In this document: positions 31,921-40,270 of the stretch, in pieces
How the letters are laid out: the number at the start of each line of letters is the position of its first letter
Numbering within the stretch: position 1 is the first letter of the stretch
Origin: Candidatus Woesearchaeota archaeon
GTDB lineage: Archaea; Nanobdellota; Nanobdellia; SCGC-AAA011-G17; ARS1403
Length of the DNA: 42,699 nt
Direction of reading: 5' to 3'
Assembly (NCBI GenBank): GCA_016181275.1
Contig: JACOZQ010000029.1
Coordinates: 696-43,394 of the forward strand
The notes under the pieces: generated by a model
What the model was told of the DNA's origin: nothing
The model's input: only the letters and a program-made list of their open reading frames with translations
Database searches by the model: none
Program-made: the position numbers and the translations under genes

Positions 31921-32917
31921 ATGCTAGATGAAATAAAAAATTCAAAGCCTGCAAGAGCTGTTAAAGCATTGGATCGGGAAGTATTGAGACAGTATAGCAA
32001 AGTAGCTAAGAGATGGGAAGATAAAGGAAGAGATATTTATCATTTAAGCTCTGCTGTTGGAATATCTTCATTAATTTTAATAGGCATTACTGGGAATAGA
32101 TTTTTTGATATTCTTGGGATATCAAGCGAAAATTTTAAATTCATGTATTTATTTCCAGCTTGTTGGGATAATGTAGATAATTTGCATGGATTGAGACGTA
32201 AAAGAAATGAAGAATTATCTGATTCTTCTACCAAAGCAATTTATCCTGCTGAAAGATTTTATACTACAGTAAATCGAGCAATAAGATTGCCCTGTTTTTT
32301 ATCTGGTATTGGAATGGTTGGTAAAACAGTATATGATGCTTATAATTATCTTCTCAATGGAGAACCTATTGCATTAGGTGAAGATTTTATTCTAGCTCAA
32401 ACTGGATTGGGCTTTATTGGGACTGCATCTTCAATGTATCTAAAAGATAGAGATCCAAAATTATTGCAAAAAGATCCTTTGTGGAAAAGAGCTTATGAGT
32501 CTGCTAAAAGCAAATATCATGAAACAAAAGAAAAAATCGGTGAGCTAGTTCCTAAACCAATTTTAGAACCTGCTCGAACAGTTCATATTATGTTTGGAGC
32601 GGGGATAAACAACCGGAATATTATCGGAAAGATATGCCGATATATGCTCCATTAGTTGGAGAATGGGTAAAAGTCTGCCAGAATTCTGGAAGAGTAACTA
32701 TTGGAATACTGGAATTAACTGAATTTGCTTCAAGCTATTTAAGACCAAGCATTGTTAATGAAGGATTAGCTAGTGAAGAAATTACAGGTTAGAAGAAAAT
32801 AAGCCTACTATTGTAAATAATTTCCAAGTTCTGGACATGCAGAGAGTTGAACAAAGCTACGTTGAAAAAATCCTCAATAGAAAAAATCATTTAAAAATGG
32901 AGATTTTAGGAGAATAA
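31921..32917 (+). pseudogene. membrane-associated protein with two frameshifts
   Basis: The first frame, 244 residues to 32655, starts MLDEIKNSKPARAVKAL with GGAGAGAT upstream, and has hydrophobic segments LSSAVGISSLILIGITG and FLSGIGMVGKTVYDAY. Near 32595-32605 one base appears lost: the restored frame continues as SGDKQPEYYRKDMPIYAPLV, then GEWVKVCQNSGRVTIGILEL. A second lost base near 32790 restores LEENKPTIVNNFQVLDMQ to a stop at 32915-32917, one base before the receiver gene. Restored length is about 331 residues. Unknown function. Confidence 0.55.
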
Positions 32918-32918
32918 A

Positions 32919-33294
32919 ATGGCTAAAATATTTTATATTGATGATGATGAACTTATTAGAAACCTACTTGCAAGAACTTTTAGATCTAAACATTATGATT
33001 CTGAAGGATTTTCTAACTGTGAAGAGGCTTTATCAAGGCTTGAAGCTCTTGCAAGTAATCAAAGGCCTGATTTAGCTTGTTGATGCAGGGGGTGTTATGA
33101 AAGGTTATGAATTGTGTAGAGAAGTTAAGACAGGATATCCAGAAACAAAAGTCATCGGAACTAGCGGAGCTATTGGAGAAGAAAGAAGAGAATTTATTGG
33201 CCAATATCGAAAAGCTGGAGCTGATGCATTTATTGAAAAACCATTTGAGCTTAAAGATGTCTTGAGTAAGATTAAAGAACTTTTAGGAGAATAA
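32919..33294 (+). pseudogene. stand-alone response-regulator receiver domain, one frameshift
   Basis: MAKIFYIDDDELIRNLLA has the acidic pocket (DDD), and the frame breaks near 33078; the other frame carries LVDAGGVMKGYELCREVKTG with the phosphoacceptor-like Asp, KVIGTSGAIGE with the conserved Ser/Thr, and DAFIEKPFELKDVLSKI with the conserved Lys. Joined, it is a normal CheY-like receiver with no output domain, about 125 residues. GGAG is upstream. Removing one base restores it (DLLVD). A histidine kinase is not found in the window. Confidence 0.75.
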
Positions 33295-33309
33295 TTTTTT
33301 TGTTTTTTT
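33295..33309 (+). terminator. poly-T terminator for the plus operon
   Basis: Right after the receiver gene stop come two T runs (seven T, G, seven T). Archaeal polymerase often stops at such runs without a hairpin. The convergent NT gene starts its own tail here, so the same run may matter for both strands. Confidence 0.4.
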
Positions 33310-34084
33310 ATTCAAATCTTTTAACCTGCTTCTTCATTTCATTCACAAATGATTCTGCTTTTTCTTTCAGCTCATCAATCTGTTTCCCGTGCAATGATTT
33401 TATATTTCCATGAGTTATGTTGTGAGCTACTAAATATACTTCCTTGAAATAAGCTGGATACTTTGCTGGTAATCTTGGAAGAACTTTTTTCAGCATATCA
33501 TAAACATGCTCTGGACTTGGAGGTGAATGACCAGCTGACATTAGAGCTGCATGAGCTGAATCAACCATTGCCCAATACAAACCTTCCATAGCTCCTAAAA
33601 TTGCAAACTTTGATCTTGACAAATGCATTGGAGCTCGCTGTAATGCTATATAAATTGCCTCTGCTGTCGGCCTTATCTTTCCTCTCCTTAATAAAACTTT
33701 TAATGGAGAAAACAAGCCGCCATAATCAATCAAAGGTTCTCCATATCTTAAAACATTTATTGCTACCGGATCTCCTTCTTTTATTTCCTTCCAAAATGTT
33801 GATAATGTAACTGTGTTAATGTGCAAATCTTTTTTATAATTCTGCTGGGAAATCAAACGAGCTAATTCTTCCCTATACCAAGCAATCAATTCTTCATCCC
33901 ATAATACTGTGCAGTCATCAACGATTATTATTATATCAATATCAGATTTCTTTGTTGCTGTGTGCTTTGCAGCTGACCCGAATAAAGCTATTGATTTTAC
34001 TATGTTCTGGAATTTCTTGTATGCTTTAATTGCAAAATCATATGCTATCTCTTCATCTGCTTGCAGTGTTTTTTTTGCTGGCAA
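33308..34084 (-). CDS. nucleotidyltransferase with HEPN-like helical C-terminus
   Basis: A 258-residue protein. SIALFGSAAKHTATKKSDIDI is the NT motif (GS...DxD); the rest of the NT domain has TFWKEIKEGDPVAINVL. From about 150 it is helical: SAHAALMSAGHSPPSP, then a basic coiled end. Both parts align with the second NT domain and following helices of the double-NT protein at 12871. Minimal NT with a HEPN-like partner is typical of MNT/HEPN toxin-antitoxin or tRNA-processing systems, but no free HEPN gene is nearby. Downstream of the TIM-barrel gene with a 48 bp gap. Confidence 0.65.
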   Translation of the reverse strand: MPAKKTLQADEEIAYDFAIKAYKKFQNIVKSIALFGSAAKHTATKKSDIDIIIIVDDCTVLWDEELIAWYREELARLISQQNYKKDLHINTVTLSTFWKEIKEGDPVAINVLRYGEPLIDYGGLFSPLKVLLRRGKIRPTAEAIYIALQRAPMHLSRSKFAILGAMEGLYWAMVDSAHAALMSAGHSPPSPEHVYDMLKKVLPRLPAKYPAYFKEVYLVAHNITHGNIKSLHGKQIDELKEKAESFVNEMKKQVKRFE

Positions 34085-34132
34085 TATTTCACCTCTTTGT
34101 TTTCATTATGAAATCTTTATTCTATATTAATC

Positions 34133-36064
34133 TTACTGCTCTTCTCCTTGAGACGACGCAAACCTTCCCCTTTCTGGAGACCCTGCCGAGCCACCTAACT
34201 CTCTTGGCAGCTGAGCAAATCCTGGAGCTCCGTATAAATCAAAATACTTTTGCGGCATTATTTCGCCAAAGCCTGCCATGTAATGACCATGAGTATCCCA
34301 AATTTCATCCCATCTTGGACCTACATCCTCTGTATACAAAGGGCTGTTTAAATTTGACAATGCATAAAGATGAGGCACTTCCTTGAAGTTTGCAACAAAC
34401 TCTCCAGCCTCGACAATGGATTTTATTTTCCCTTTCTGCTCATCGCTTAGAGATTCTTCAATTTCCTTTAATTGCTCTTTTATATTCACCGTGCCTTCTC
34501 CTGGAGGAAGATGAGAATCTTCAAACCCGAAATTATCTGTCAGATGAATATGGGTTACATGCTTTCCAATTTTGGCGGCTTCCTTTCTTATATCCTCGTC
34601 GGTGTAGCCGTGCTTTTTAAGCATGTAAATATGGCCGACATCCCAAGTTACTCCAATTATTTTGTCTGCTATTTTTTCAGCTTCTTTTTTGCTGAGATCT
34701 TTTTTCTTTATCAGCTCATCTACAAAATTCCCTTTTGCAAGCTCAACTGTTTCCTTTAATGAGTCTGCTCTTGATAATGCAAATTCCGGATAGACATTTT
34801 CCATTGATATAATTGGAGCATCTTTTCCATATTTGCCATAAGCATATAAAGCTGCTTCTGTAATTGAATTTGAAACTTTTTCCTTTGCAAAATCATCTGC
34901 GGATATCCATGTCTTTGGTGGAGGTAGATTCTGAATTACTCTTGTTATTGCATCTACCTGATCAAATTGGGCTTTAGTTAATTCTCTTCCTATCTGTCCC
35001 CTTTTTTCCTCATCTTTTGTTTTCCTATATTTTTCATAATATTCTTCGACTTCTTCTTCTTTATTTTTTATGCCTTCAAATAATCTTTTGAAGCCTTCAG
35101 TTTTTTCCAATTCAATTTTTTCACCAGCGCCATATTTCTTGAATCTGCTGTACATATCTTCTGTCAACGAACGTATATGGGTATAAATTTCTTCTTTATG
35201 TTTTTCTACCATCTCTTCTTCGCTTTTCAAAGTAGCCAGTTTCCGTTGCTCTTCTTCTGTAAGAAGATTTTTCTTTTCCCCCAATTCCAATTCTCTTAAC
35301 ATTGCTTCATTCCTTCTAAATCTGTCTTCAACTTCATTCATCTCTTTTTTCCACTGTATTATTTGCAGCTTTTCTCTATCCCATTCTGTCCTGTTCAGAT
35401 TATCCATTCTTCTCTCAGGTGTCCAAGCTTGCTTTTCTCCGGAAATATATTCTTTAATTTCATATCTTGTATTCTGCATCTGCCCTGTTTCTCTGTTTAC
35501 AATCATCATCTCAGATCTCTGGTCTGGCAATGTTTTTTCTCCTTCAGCTATTGTATAATCCTTGATTTTTCTTCCATCTTCTGTTTTTATTTCTTTAGAC
35601 CCATATAATCCTTCTTTCTGCCATTTTTGAGCTGGAAAGCCTCCTGCATGAACTGTAATCGGAATGTTTCCCTTAATATCCATTTGACGAGCTCGATCTA
35701 TTGAAGACTTTAATTTTTCAACCGACTCCTTCCTATTGAATTCGCTCCATCCTTGTTGTGAAAATCCTGCCAGATCCAAATCCTGAATCGGAGCATGCAA
35801 AGTTGCTTCAGCTCCTGTCAGCTTATTCATCCTGCGTATTTCATTGAAGTGCTCCAGTGGAACTTGATCTAATAGACGCTGATTCATTGCTCCTATCTCA
35901 ACTGCTTTTAATCCTTGATTCAATCTCGAAGTCAGCTCGCCGATCTGGTTTGGTGTTTGAGGAGATGCTGTTGCTCCAACTTTTCCAGCTGGGATTTTTT
36001 CTGCTGAGAAATAATATTTTGAATCCATAGATCCTGCATATTCCTTCTTGAAATTATCTGCCAT
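34133..36064 (-). CDS. AP endonuclease 2 / xylose-isomerase-like TIM-barrel protein with long charged insertion
   Basis: A 643-residue protein. N-terminal and C-terminal parts form a TIM barrel of the xylose isomerase-like/AP endonuclease 2 type: AEATLHAPIQDLD, ITVHAGGFPAQ, PIISMENVYPEF, GVTWDVGHIYML, THIHLTDNFGFEDSHLPPGE and SIVEAGEFV supply the His/Glu/Asp metal ligands. Residues about 200-385 are an inserted Lys/Glu-rich coiled coil (EKLQIIQWKKEMNEVEDRFR, KEEEVEEYYEKYRKTK). The insert and the tail (PQKYFDLYGAPGF) are not normal for the family. Substrate unknown. It overlaps the upstream gene by 11 bp. Confidence 0.75.
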   Translation of the reverse strand: MADNFKKEYAGSMDSKYYFSAEKIPAGKVGATASPQTPNQIGELTSRLNQGLKAVEIGAMNQRLLDQVPLEHFNEIRRMNKLTGAEATLHAPIQDLDLAGFSQQGWSEFNRKESVEKLKSSIDRARQMDIKGNIPITVHAGGFPAQKWQKEGLYGSKEIKTEDGRKIKDYTIAEGEKTLPDQRSEMMIVNRETGQMQNTRYEIKEYISGEKQAWTPERRMDNLNRTEWDREKLQIIQWKKEMNEVEDRFRRNEAMLRELELGEKKNLLTEEEQRKLATLKSEEEMVEKHKEEIYTHIRSLTEDMYSRFKKYGAGEKIELEKTEGFKRLFEGIKNKEEEVEEYYEKYRKTKDEEKRGQIGRELTKAQFDQVDAITRVIQNLPPPKTWISADDFAKEKVSNSITEAALYAYGKYGKDAPIISMENVYPEFALSRADSLKETVELAKGNFVDELIKKKDLSKKEAEKIADKIIGVTWDVGHIYMLKKHGYTDEDIRKEAAKIGKHVTHIHLTDNFGFEDSHLPPGEGTVNIKEQLKEIEESLSDEQKGKIKSIVEAGEFVANFKEVPHLYALSNLNSPLYTEDVGPRWDEIWDTHGHYMAGFGEIMPQKYFDLYGAPGFAQLPRELGGSAGSPERGRFASSQGEEQ

Positions 36065-36689
36065 GATATGTTTGAATTTCCTTTTTTCCTTTTCTTGCCT
36101 GCCTCTGGTCGAAGCTCATTACTTCCATCCTTTCCTGGTGCTGGATAAATTCTTCTCTCTCGCTATATTGATTTACACTAAAGTTATCTGCTTCCATATA
36201 TTCTTTTCTATCTCCGGCCTGTCTTCTTATTGCTTCCTTTGATTCTGCTGTCGTAATAAAACCAGTTCTTGTTGTTAATCCAGATGTTTCCAGCTTGCTT
36301 GAAAAATCACCTTTGGTCATTATATAATCTGATTTTACATTCGCTCCGTAATCATCATTGTAACCTCTTTGAGTTATTTGCTGAGTTGCCGGAACCTGAG
36401 CTGGAGCCGCTGCAACCCTCATCCTGGACCTTGATTGATAATCTCGCAATTGTATTGTCTCTGTTGGAGCCATTCTACTTGGGATGGATATGGACTGAGC
36501 TATCTGCTCTAATGAAGGAATTTTTGCCTCTGATTTTTTTCCTTCTTTTTCTTTCCTGCTGAATTTTTCAATCAGCTTTTCCAGCTCTATTAAAATTTTT
36601 TTATCTTTAATTTCTCTTTTTAACTTCTGCAAATATTTCAAAGGGTCTTTTTCTTTTTCCAATTGCTTGAGAATTTCTTTAATGTCCAT
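36054..36689 (-). CDS. hypothetical protein with helical start and disordered middle
   Basis: A 211-residue protein starting MDIKEILKQLEKEKDPLKYL, a charged coiled-coil-like block, then a low-complexity stretch with Ala, Gln and Ser (PAQVPATQQITQR), and a C-terminal block (SVNQYSEREEFIQHQERMEV). TTTTAAATAAAC on the minus strand sits about 25 nt before this ATG. No domain recognised. First gene of the operon leading into the TIM-barrel and NT proteins. Confidence 0.5.
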   Translation of the reverse strand: MDIKEILKQLEKEKDPLKYLQKLKREIKDKKILIELEKLIEKFSRKEKEGKKSEAKIPSLEQIAQSISIPSRMAPTETIQLRDYQSRSRMRVAAAPAQVPATQQITQRGYNDDYGANVKSDYIMTKGDFSSKLETSGLTTRTGFITTAESKEAIRRQAGDRKEYMEADNFSVNQYSEREEFIQHQERMEVMSFDQRQARKGKKEIQTYHGR

Positions 36690-36741
36690 AACATATTACA
36701 AGAGAAGTGTTTATTTAAAATTATTGATTTATTTTTTAATT

Positions 36742-38451
36742 TTATTCTGTTATCATTCCATGGGATTTCTTATAAACATTATATATTAAATAAGAAGAAA
36801 CTGCTGCACTTCTTTTTGCTGAATTCCTTGTCATTGCTGCAACTTTTTCCTTTTCCATTTTCGGCTTCCAGAGATTTTTCAATGGATCTGTAATTTCATC
36901 AAAGCCTTTTGCTATTGCTTCAAATGGAGCAAATTTTTCTTTGGGCCTTAATTCTTTTTCCAGCTCTTTTATTTCCTTTTGGACTCTTTCTGCTGTTCTT
37001 TTGTCGTCGATAGTGTTCAACAATTCTTGCAGTTTTTCCAGTCTTTCTTCTTTAGTCTCGGGAAGATTTTCATCCCTGTCAAGATATTTGCTTATCTCTT
37101 CTTGGATTGCTTCCAATGAATCATGAGTCATGCTTTGTATCAATTCCAATCCTTGATATAACTCTTCTTTCTCAACTGCATCTACCTCATCCTGGTCAAG
37201 TCCAAATGCCCTGAATTTTATGTAAACTTTTCCTCCCTGAGCATAATGCGTTCCTGATTCTCCTCTTGTTATTGTGTGTGGTATAGTTCTAAAAACCATT
37301 GTTACTTCAACGCATGCATATAAACCCTTGTCCAATTTTACGGCAGCATATTTATTTTTTATAAAAGGCCTTGTTGAGACTATTGCTTCAGGTTTTACAG
37401 ATCTTTTTCCGAAAACACTTAACTGAACCTGCATGTTATTAAAGATTGAAACTAAATTTGGAGTCCTGTAATCCGATGCTGTTAATTGCTGAGCTGTTTT
37501 CAAATAAGGACGAGCCCACTGAGAATATAACTTCAATGAATTCACTTGCGATTTCAAATATGACTTTTCTATTTTATATCTTCTTGTCAATTCTGCTTCA
37601 GATAATTTTTCCCAAGCCAGATATTCCTGCAACCTGGGAGCTAAGATTCTCTTTACCCTGTCATTCAGATCCATGTCATCAACATTTTCAACAGATTCTG
37701 CTGTCATGAACGCATCTCTTAAAGTTACAAACTGCAGCTGCTGAGCCAGCATATTAATGCTCCCCCTACCTCTTTGCATATCAACCCTATCCATCCAAAT
37801 CTGTTTTAATGACAAGCGAGCATTTTTCTTTTCAACATCATTATCTGATTTTAATTTTTTATATAAATCAAGCCTTTGGTCAAACTCCTTCAAATCATAA
37901 AGAATATTTATTATTGATCTTACAACTGAATTTATTGTCGTGAGCATCTTCATAGCACGATCTTGCATTATCGAAGCTCTTGTTCCCAGATCGCCGAAAA
38001 AACCAGAGCCTACTGATCCTTGGAATTCATCAAGAGTTTTCTGAACATCCATTCCCAATCCCCAATAATTATCCCTCATCCAATCAACAATCCAAAAATA
38101 AACTGGCTCTAATCCCTCTGAAAAAGAATCATAAATCAATGTGTAGCCTACTTCATTATCGATGAATTTCTCTACATCGCTTAAAGACCTAATATCAGAA
38201 TAATTTTTCCCGATTGCATATCCCATTTTTGTCAATCCCTGCTCTACCTGGTCTTTCATCTCTCCAGGAACCGTATTAATTAATTCTTTTACTATTCTCT
38301 TCTCCATCTCCTCTTTTGAAAGATTCCTGTATTTTTGAGAATAAAACCTTATCAATGCCCTTTTTACAGTCGATTCTGAGAATTTTTTTTCCTGCAACTT
38401 TTCAAATTCTTTTTCGCTTTTGTTTTTGGATTCTGATTTCGCTTCTGGCAT
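36742..38451 (-). CDS. large conserved-looking helical protein of unknown function
   Basis: A 569-residue protein. It begins with a Lys/Glu-rich region (EAKSESKNKSEKEFEKLQEK), then helical domains (LKEFDQRLDLYKKLKSDND, RVKRILAPRLQEYLAWEKL), a more beta-like middle (KYAAVKLDKGLYACVEVTMV, GTHYAQGGKVYIKFRAFGLD) and a coiled-coil C-terminus (KEERLEKLQELLNTIDDKR). Trp-rich GLEPVYFWIVDWMRDNYWG is notable near 110. No catalytic motif or membrane helix found. GAGGT precedes the ATG; divergent from the gene at 38524. Confidence 0.6.
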   Translation of the reverse strand: MPEAKSESKNKSEKEFEKLQEKKFSESTVKRALIRFYSQKYRNLSKEEMEKRIVKELINTVPGEMKDQVEQGLTKMGYAIGKNYSDIRSLSDVEKFIDNEVGYTLIYDSFSEGLEPVYFWIVDWMRDNYWGLGMDVQKTLDEFQGSVGSGFFGDLGTRASIMQDRAMKMLTTINSVVRSIINILYDLKEFDQRLDLYKKLKSDNDVEKKNARLSLKQIWMDRVDMQRGRGSINMLAQQLQFVTLRDAFMTAESVENVDDMDLNDRVKRILAPRLQEYLAWEKLSEAELTRRYKIEKSYLKSQVNSLKLYSQWARPYLKTAQQLTASDYRTPNLVSIFNNMQVQLSVFGKRSVKPEAIVSTRPFIKNKYAAVKLDKGLYACVEVTMVFRTIPHTITRGESGTHYAQGGKVYIKFRAFGLDQDEVDAVEKEELYQGLELIQSMTHDSLEAIQEEISKYLDRDENLPETKEERLEKLQELLNTIDDKRTAERVQKEIKELEKELRPKEKFAPFEAIAKGFDEITDPLKNLWKPKMEKEKVAAMTRNSAKRSAAVSSYLIYNVYKKSHGMITE

Positions 38452-38483
38452 ATCAACCTCTTCTGTTTAGTAATTGCTAATCT

Positions 38484-38501
38484 TATAAAAACCTTTTTAT
38501 A
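38484..38501. promoter_or_regulatory. overlapping divergent TATA boxes forming a perfect inverted repeat
   Basis: TATAAAAA-CC-TTTTTATA. The right arm is centred 26 nt before the ATG at 38524; the left arm serves the minus gene starting at 38451, with a short leader. Two polymerases cannot occupy these boxes at once, so the two genes probably exclude each other's initiation. Confidence 0.55.
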
Positions 38502-38523
38502 TAATAAATGTTTCCATATTATC

Positions 38524-38868
38524 ATGGGAATTTTCAGCATACTTGCTTTCTGGAGAAAAAAAGAGAAAGATGACAACGTTGGAAATGAGAATGAGCAGGA
38601 CTTTGAATATGGCGAGCAGCAGACAGAAATTCCTCCCTGGAATAATGAGTATGACAACACTGGAATGAAAAGAAAAAATTTCCAGCAGGAGAATATTCAA
38701 AGAGAATGGCAACAGCCAATGCAGCAATCACAGCAAGGTTATGGAAATGGTCATGAGATAATACTTGCAAAACTTGACGTGATAAATATAAAATTAGACA
38801 GCTTAAACCAGAGGCTTGCTAATCTAGAAAGATATGCCGCTGAAGATGAGAAGAAATCGAGATGGTAA
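38524..38868 (+). CDS. small protein with disordered Gln/Asn-rich middle and coiled-coil end
   Basis: A 114-residue protein. MGIFSILAFWRKKEK may be a short membrane-interacting helix; then an acidic and Gln/Asn-rich part (NENEQDFEYGEQQTEIP, QQPMQQSQQGYGNG) and finally an amphipathic helix (LDVINIKLDSLNQRLANLER) with heptad spacing. No family known. It overlaps the next gene (LspA) by seven bases, so they are co-expressed. Confidence 0.6.
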   Translation: MGIFSILAFWRKKEKDDNVGNENEQDFEYGEQQTEIPPWNNEYDNTGMKRKNFQQENIQREWQQPMQQSQQGYGNGHEIILAKLDVINIKLDSLNQRLANLERYAAEDEKKSRW

Positions 38869-39251
38869 AAAAACTTTATTTAATTGCATTGCTTGTTTTC
38901 TTGATTGATAGGATTTTTAAAATTATTTTCATTGAAAATGAATTTTTTATTTTTAAATTCAGCTTGAATACGGGCGCTGCTTTCGGACTGCTGAAAAATT
39001 TCAATACATTTCTGATCTTTTTTGGAATAATTGTAATTGGAATTATTTTGTATCATAGAAATGAAAAAAAGCTACAAGTTGGAATGGGATTTCTGCTAGG
39101 AGGTGTTGTTAGCAATGTTCTCGACAGGATTTTTTATCATGGAGTTATTGATTACATCCATTTAGATTTCATAAATAATGTTTTTAATTTGGCAGATGTT
39201 GCAAATGTAATAGGAGCATTAATTTTAGCTTGTCATTTTTGGAAGGAATAG
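38862..39251 (+). CDS. lspA: signal peptidase II (LspA) homolog
   Basis: A 129-residue protein with four membrane segments. Family motifs: LVFLIDRIFKIIF (the D..K near the start), SLNTGAAFGLL (N-x-GAAFG), GGVVSNVLDRIFYHGVIDYI with the first catalytic Asp (NxxDR), and NVFNLADVANVIG with the second (FNxAD). LspA cleaves the signal peptide of lipid-modified prolipoproteins at a Cys and is mostly bacterial. The protein is shorter than the usual 160 residues. Presence in an archaeal context suggests transfer and raises the question of lipoproteins without a bacterial Lgt; inference. Confidence 0.85.
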   Translation: MVKKLYLIALLVFLIDRIFKIIFIENEFFIFKFSLNTGAAFGLLKNFNTFLIFFGIIVIGIILYHRNEKKLQVGMGFLLGGVVSNVLDRIFYHGVIDYIHLDFINNVFNLADVANVIGALILACHFWKE

Positions 39252-39282
39252 ATTTAAAAATTTATTTTCTTAAAGATTATTT

Positions 39283-39504
39283 ATGGAGATAGGCTATTTA
39301 AGATGTATTGATGGAGATTTAATTCCTTTGAGATTCTCTGGTCAAGACGAGCTTGAAAAATTTCGTGAAACTTTAATTGATGTAATGAATGATGATTATT
39401 GGCTTAGAAGTCATGGCTTTGATGGGAAGAGATATGAGCCAGATTCTGCTGAAATTGGAAGGGTATTATATTCTGAAATTTATGGTGAAGAAGAATTATC
39501 CTAA
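39283..39504 (+). CDS. small acidic hypothetical protein
   Basis: A 73-residue protein, EIGYLRCIDGDLIPLRFSGQ, then EKFRETLIDVMNDDYWLRSH and YSEIYGEEELS. A mixed alpha/beta domain is likely. TTTAAAAA is about 26 nt before the ATG, indicating its own leaderless promoter. The end overlaps the acylphosphatase gene tail by nine bases. Not recognised. Confidence 0.5.
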   Translation: MEIGYLRCIDGDLIPLRFSGQDELEKFRETLIDVMNDDYWLRSHGFDGKRYEPDSAEIGRVLYSEIYGEEELS

Positions 39505-39768
39505 TTTCTTGAATTCTTTTTCTCCTTTTATTTTTTTTTCTATGACTTTAATGTTTTCAACTTTAGCTCCCGCTGGTCCTTTCTTGCATAACTTGATAAT
39601 TTTTTTCAGATCTGTTTCTTCGCCTTCAAATACAGCTTCTACTTTTTCATTGTTCCTGTTTTTTACATAACCTTTCAATCCCAAATTAACTGCATTTTCA
39701 AAAATAAATCTCCTGAAGAAAACACCTTGAACTCTTCCAGAAATTATTATTTTATTTCTTTTTAGCAT
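39496..39768 (-). CDS. acyP: acylphosphatase
   Basis: A 90-residue enzyme that hydrolyses acyl phosphates. ISGRVQGVFFRRF is the family P-loop-like motif with the catalytic Arg, and LKGYVKNRNNEKVEAVFEG contains the catalytic Asn. Length and order are typical. Its start overlaps the PIN-domain gene stop by 17 bases, so it is co-transcribed with the toxin-antitoxin pair. Confidence 0.93.
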   Translation of the reverse strand: MLKRNKIIISGRVQGVFFRRFIFENAVNLGLKGYVKNRNNEKVEAVFEGEETDLKKIIKLCKKGPAGAKVENIKVIEKKIKGEKEFKKLG

Positions 39769-40270
39769 TATAATTTTTCCAGCTCATTTTTGAAGTTAAA
39801 TATATTATATTCCTATTCCGATTCCTTATACTTCTTAAATTTTCTAATTTATTTAATGCTTCTTTCTTATTCAAAATTTTTGCTAAAGTGAATACAATAA
39901 GGAAAAATGTGCTAAAATAAATTTCTATTTTTTCCCTAGAATGATGATTTAATTTATGATCATCTGTTATCAATGAGAATTTTTCTTTTAATGCTAAATT
40001 AAACAATTCGTTATCTGTTTTTTCTAAGAAAATTATTTCTTCTATAATTTCAGCATTTTTAATTATAAATTTACTTTTATTTTTTAAAACTTTATTTGCT
40101 ATTTTACCTGCTTTGTCTTTATGTCTAGAAAACTCCCGCAATTCATTAACCACAGAATTTGTTGTAATTATCTTAAAATTCTTTAATACTTCATTTAGAA
40201 GATCAATTGCTTCTAAACTAATAAATGCTGATGTATCAACTATTAGTTCTTTTTTTGAGAATTCTTGCAT
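39752..40270 (-). CDS. PIN-domain ribonuclease, VapC-like toxin
   Basis: From the ATG at 40270 there are 172 residues. PIN motifs with the acidic active site: LIVDTSAFISLEAID (first Asp), TTNSVVNELREF (Glu), LEKTDNELFNLALKE (Asp) and SLITDDHKLNH (last Asp pair). A hydrophobic block near 118-132 (EIYFSTFFLIVFTLAKIL) is unusual and could be membrane-associated. An in-frame ATG at 40282 is also possible. It overlaps the preceding RHH gene, typical of an antitoxin-toxin pair. Confidence 0.8.
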   Translation of the reverse strand: MQEFSKKELIVDTSAFISLEAIDLLNEVLKNFKIITTNSVVNELREFSRHKDKAGKIANKVLKNKSKFIIKNAEIIEEIIFLEKTDNELFNLALKEKFSLITDDHKLNHHSREKIEIYFSTFFLIVFTLAKILNKKEALNKLENLRSIRNRNRNIIYLTSKMSWKNYNAKKK

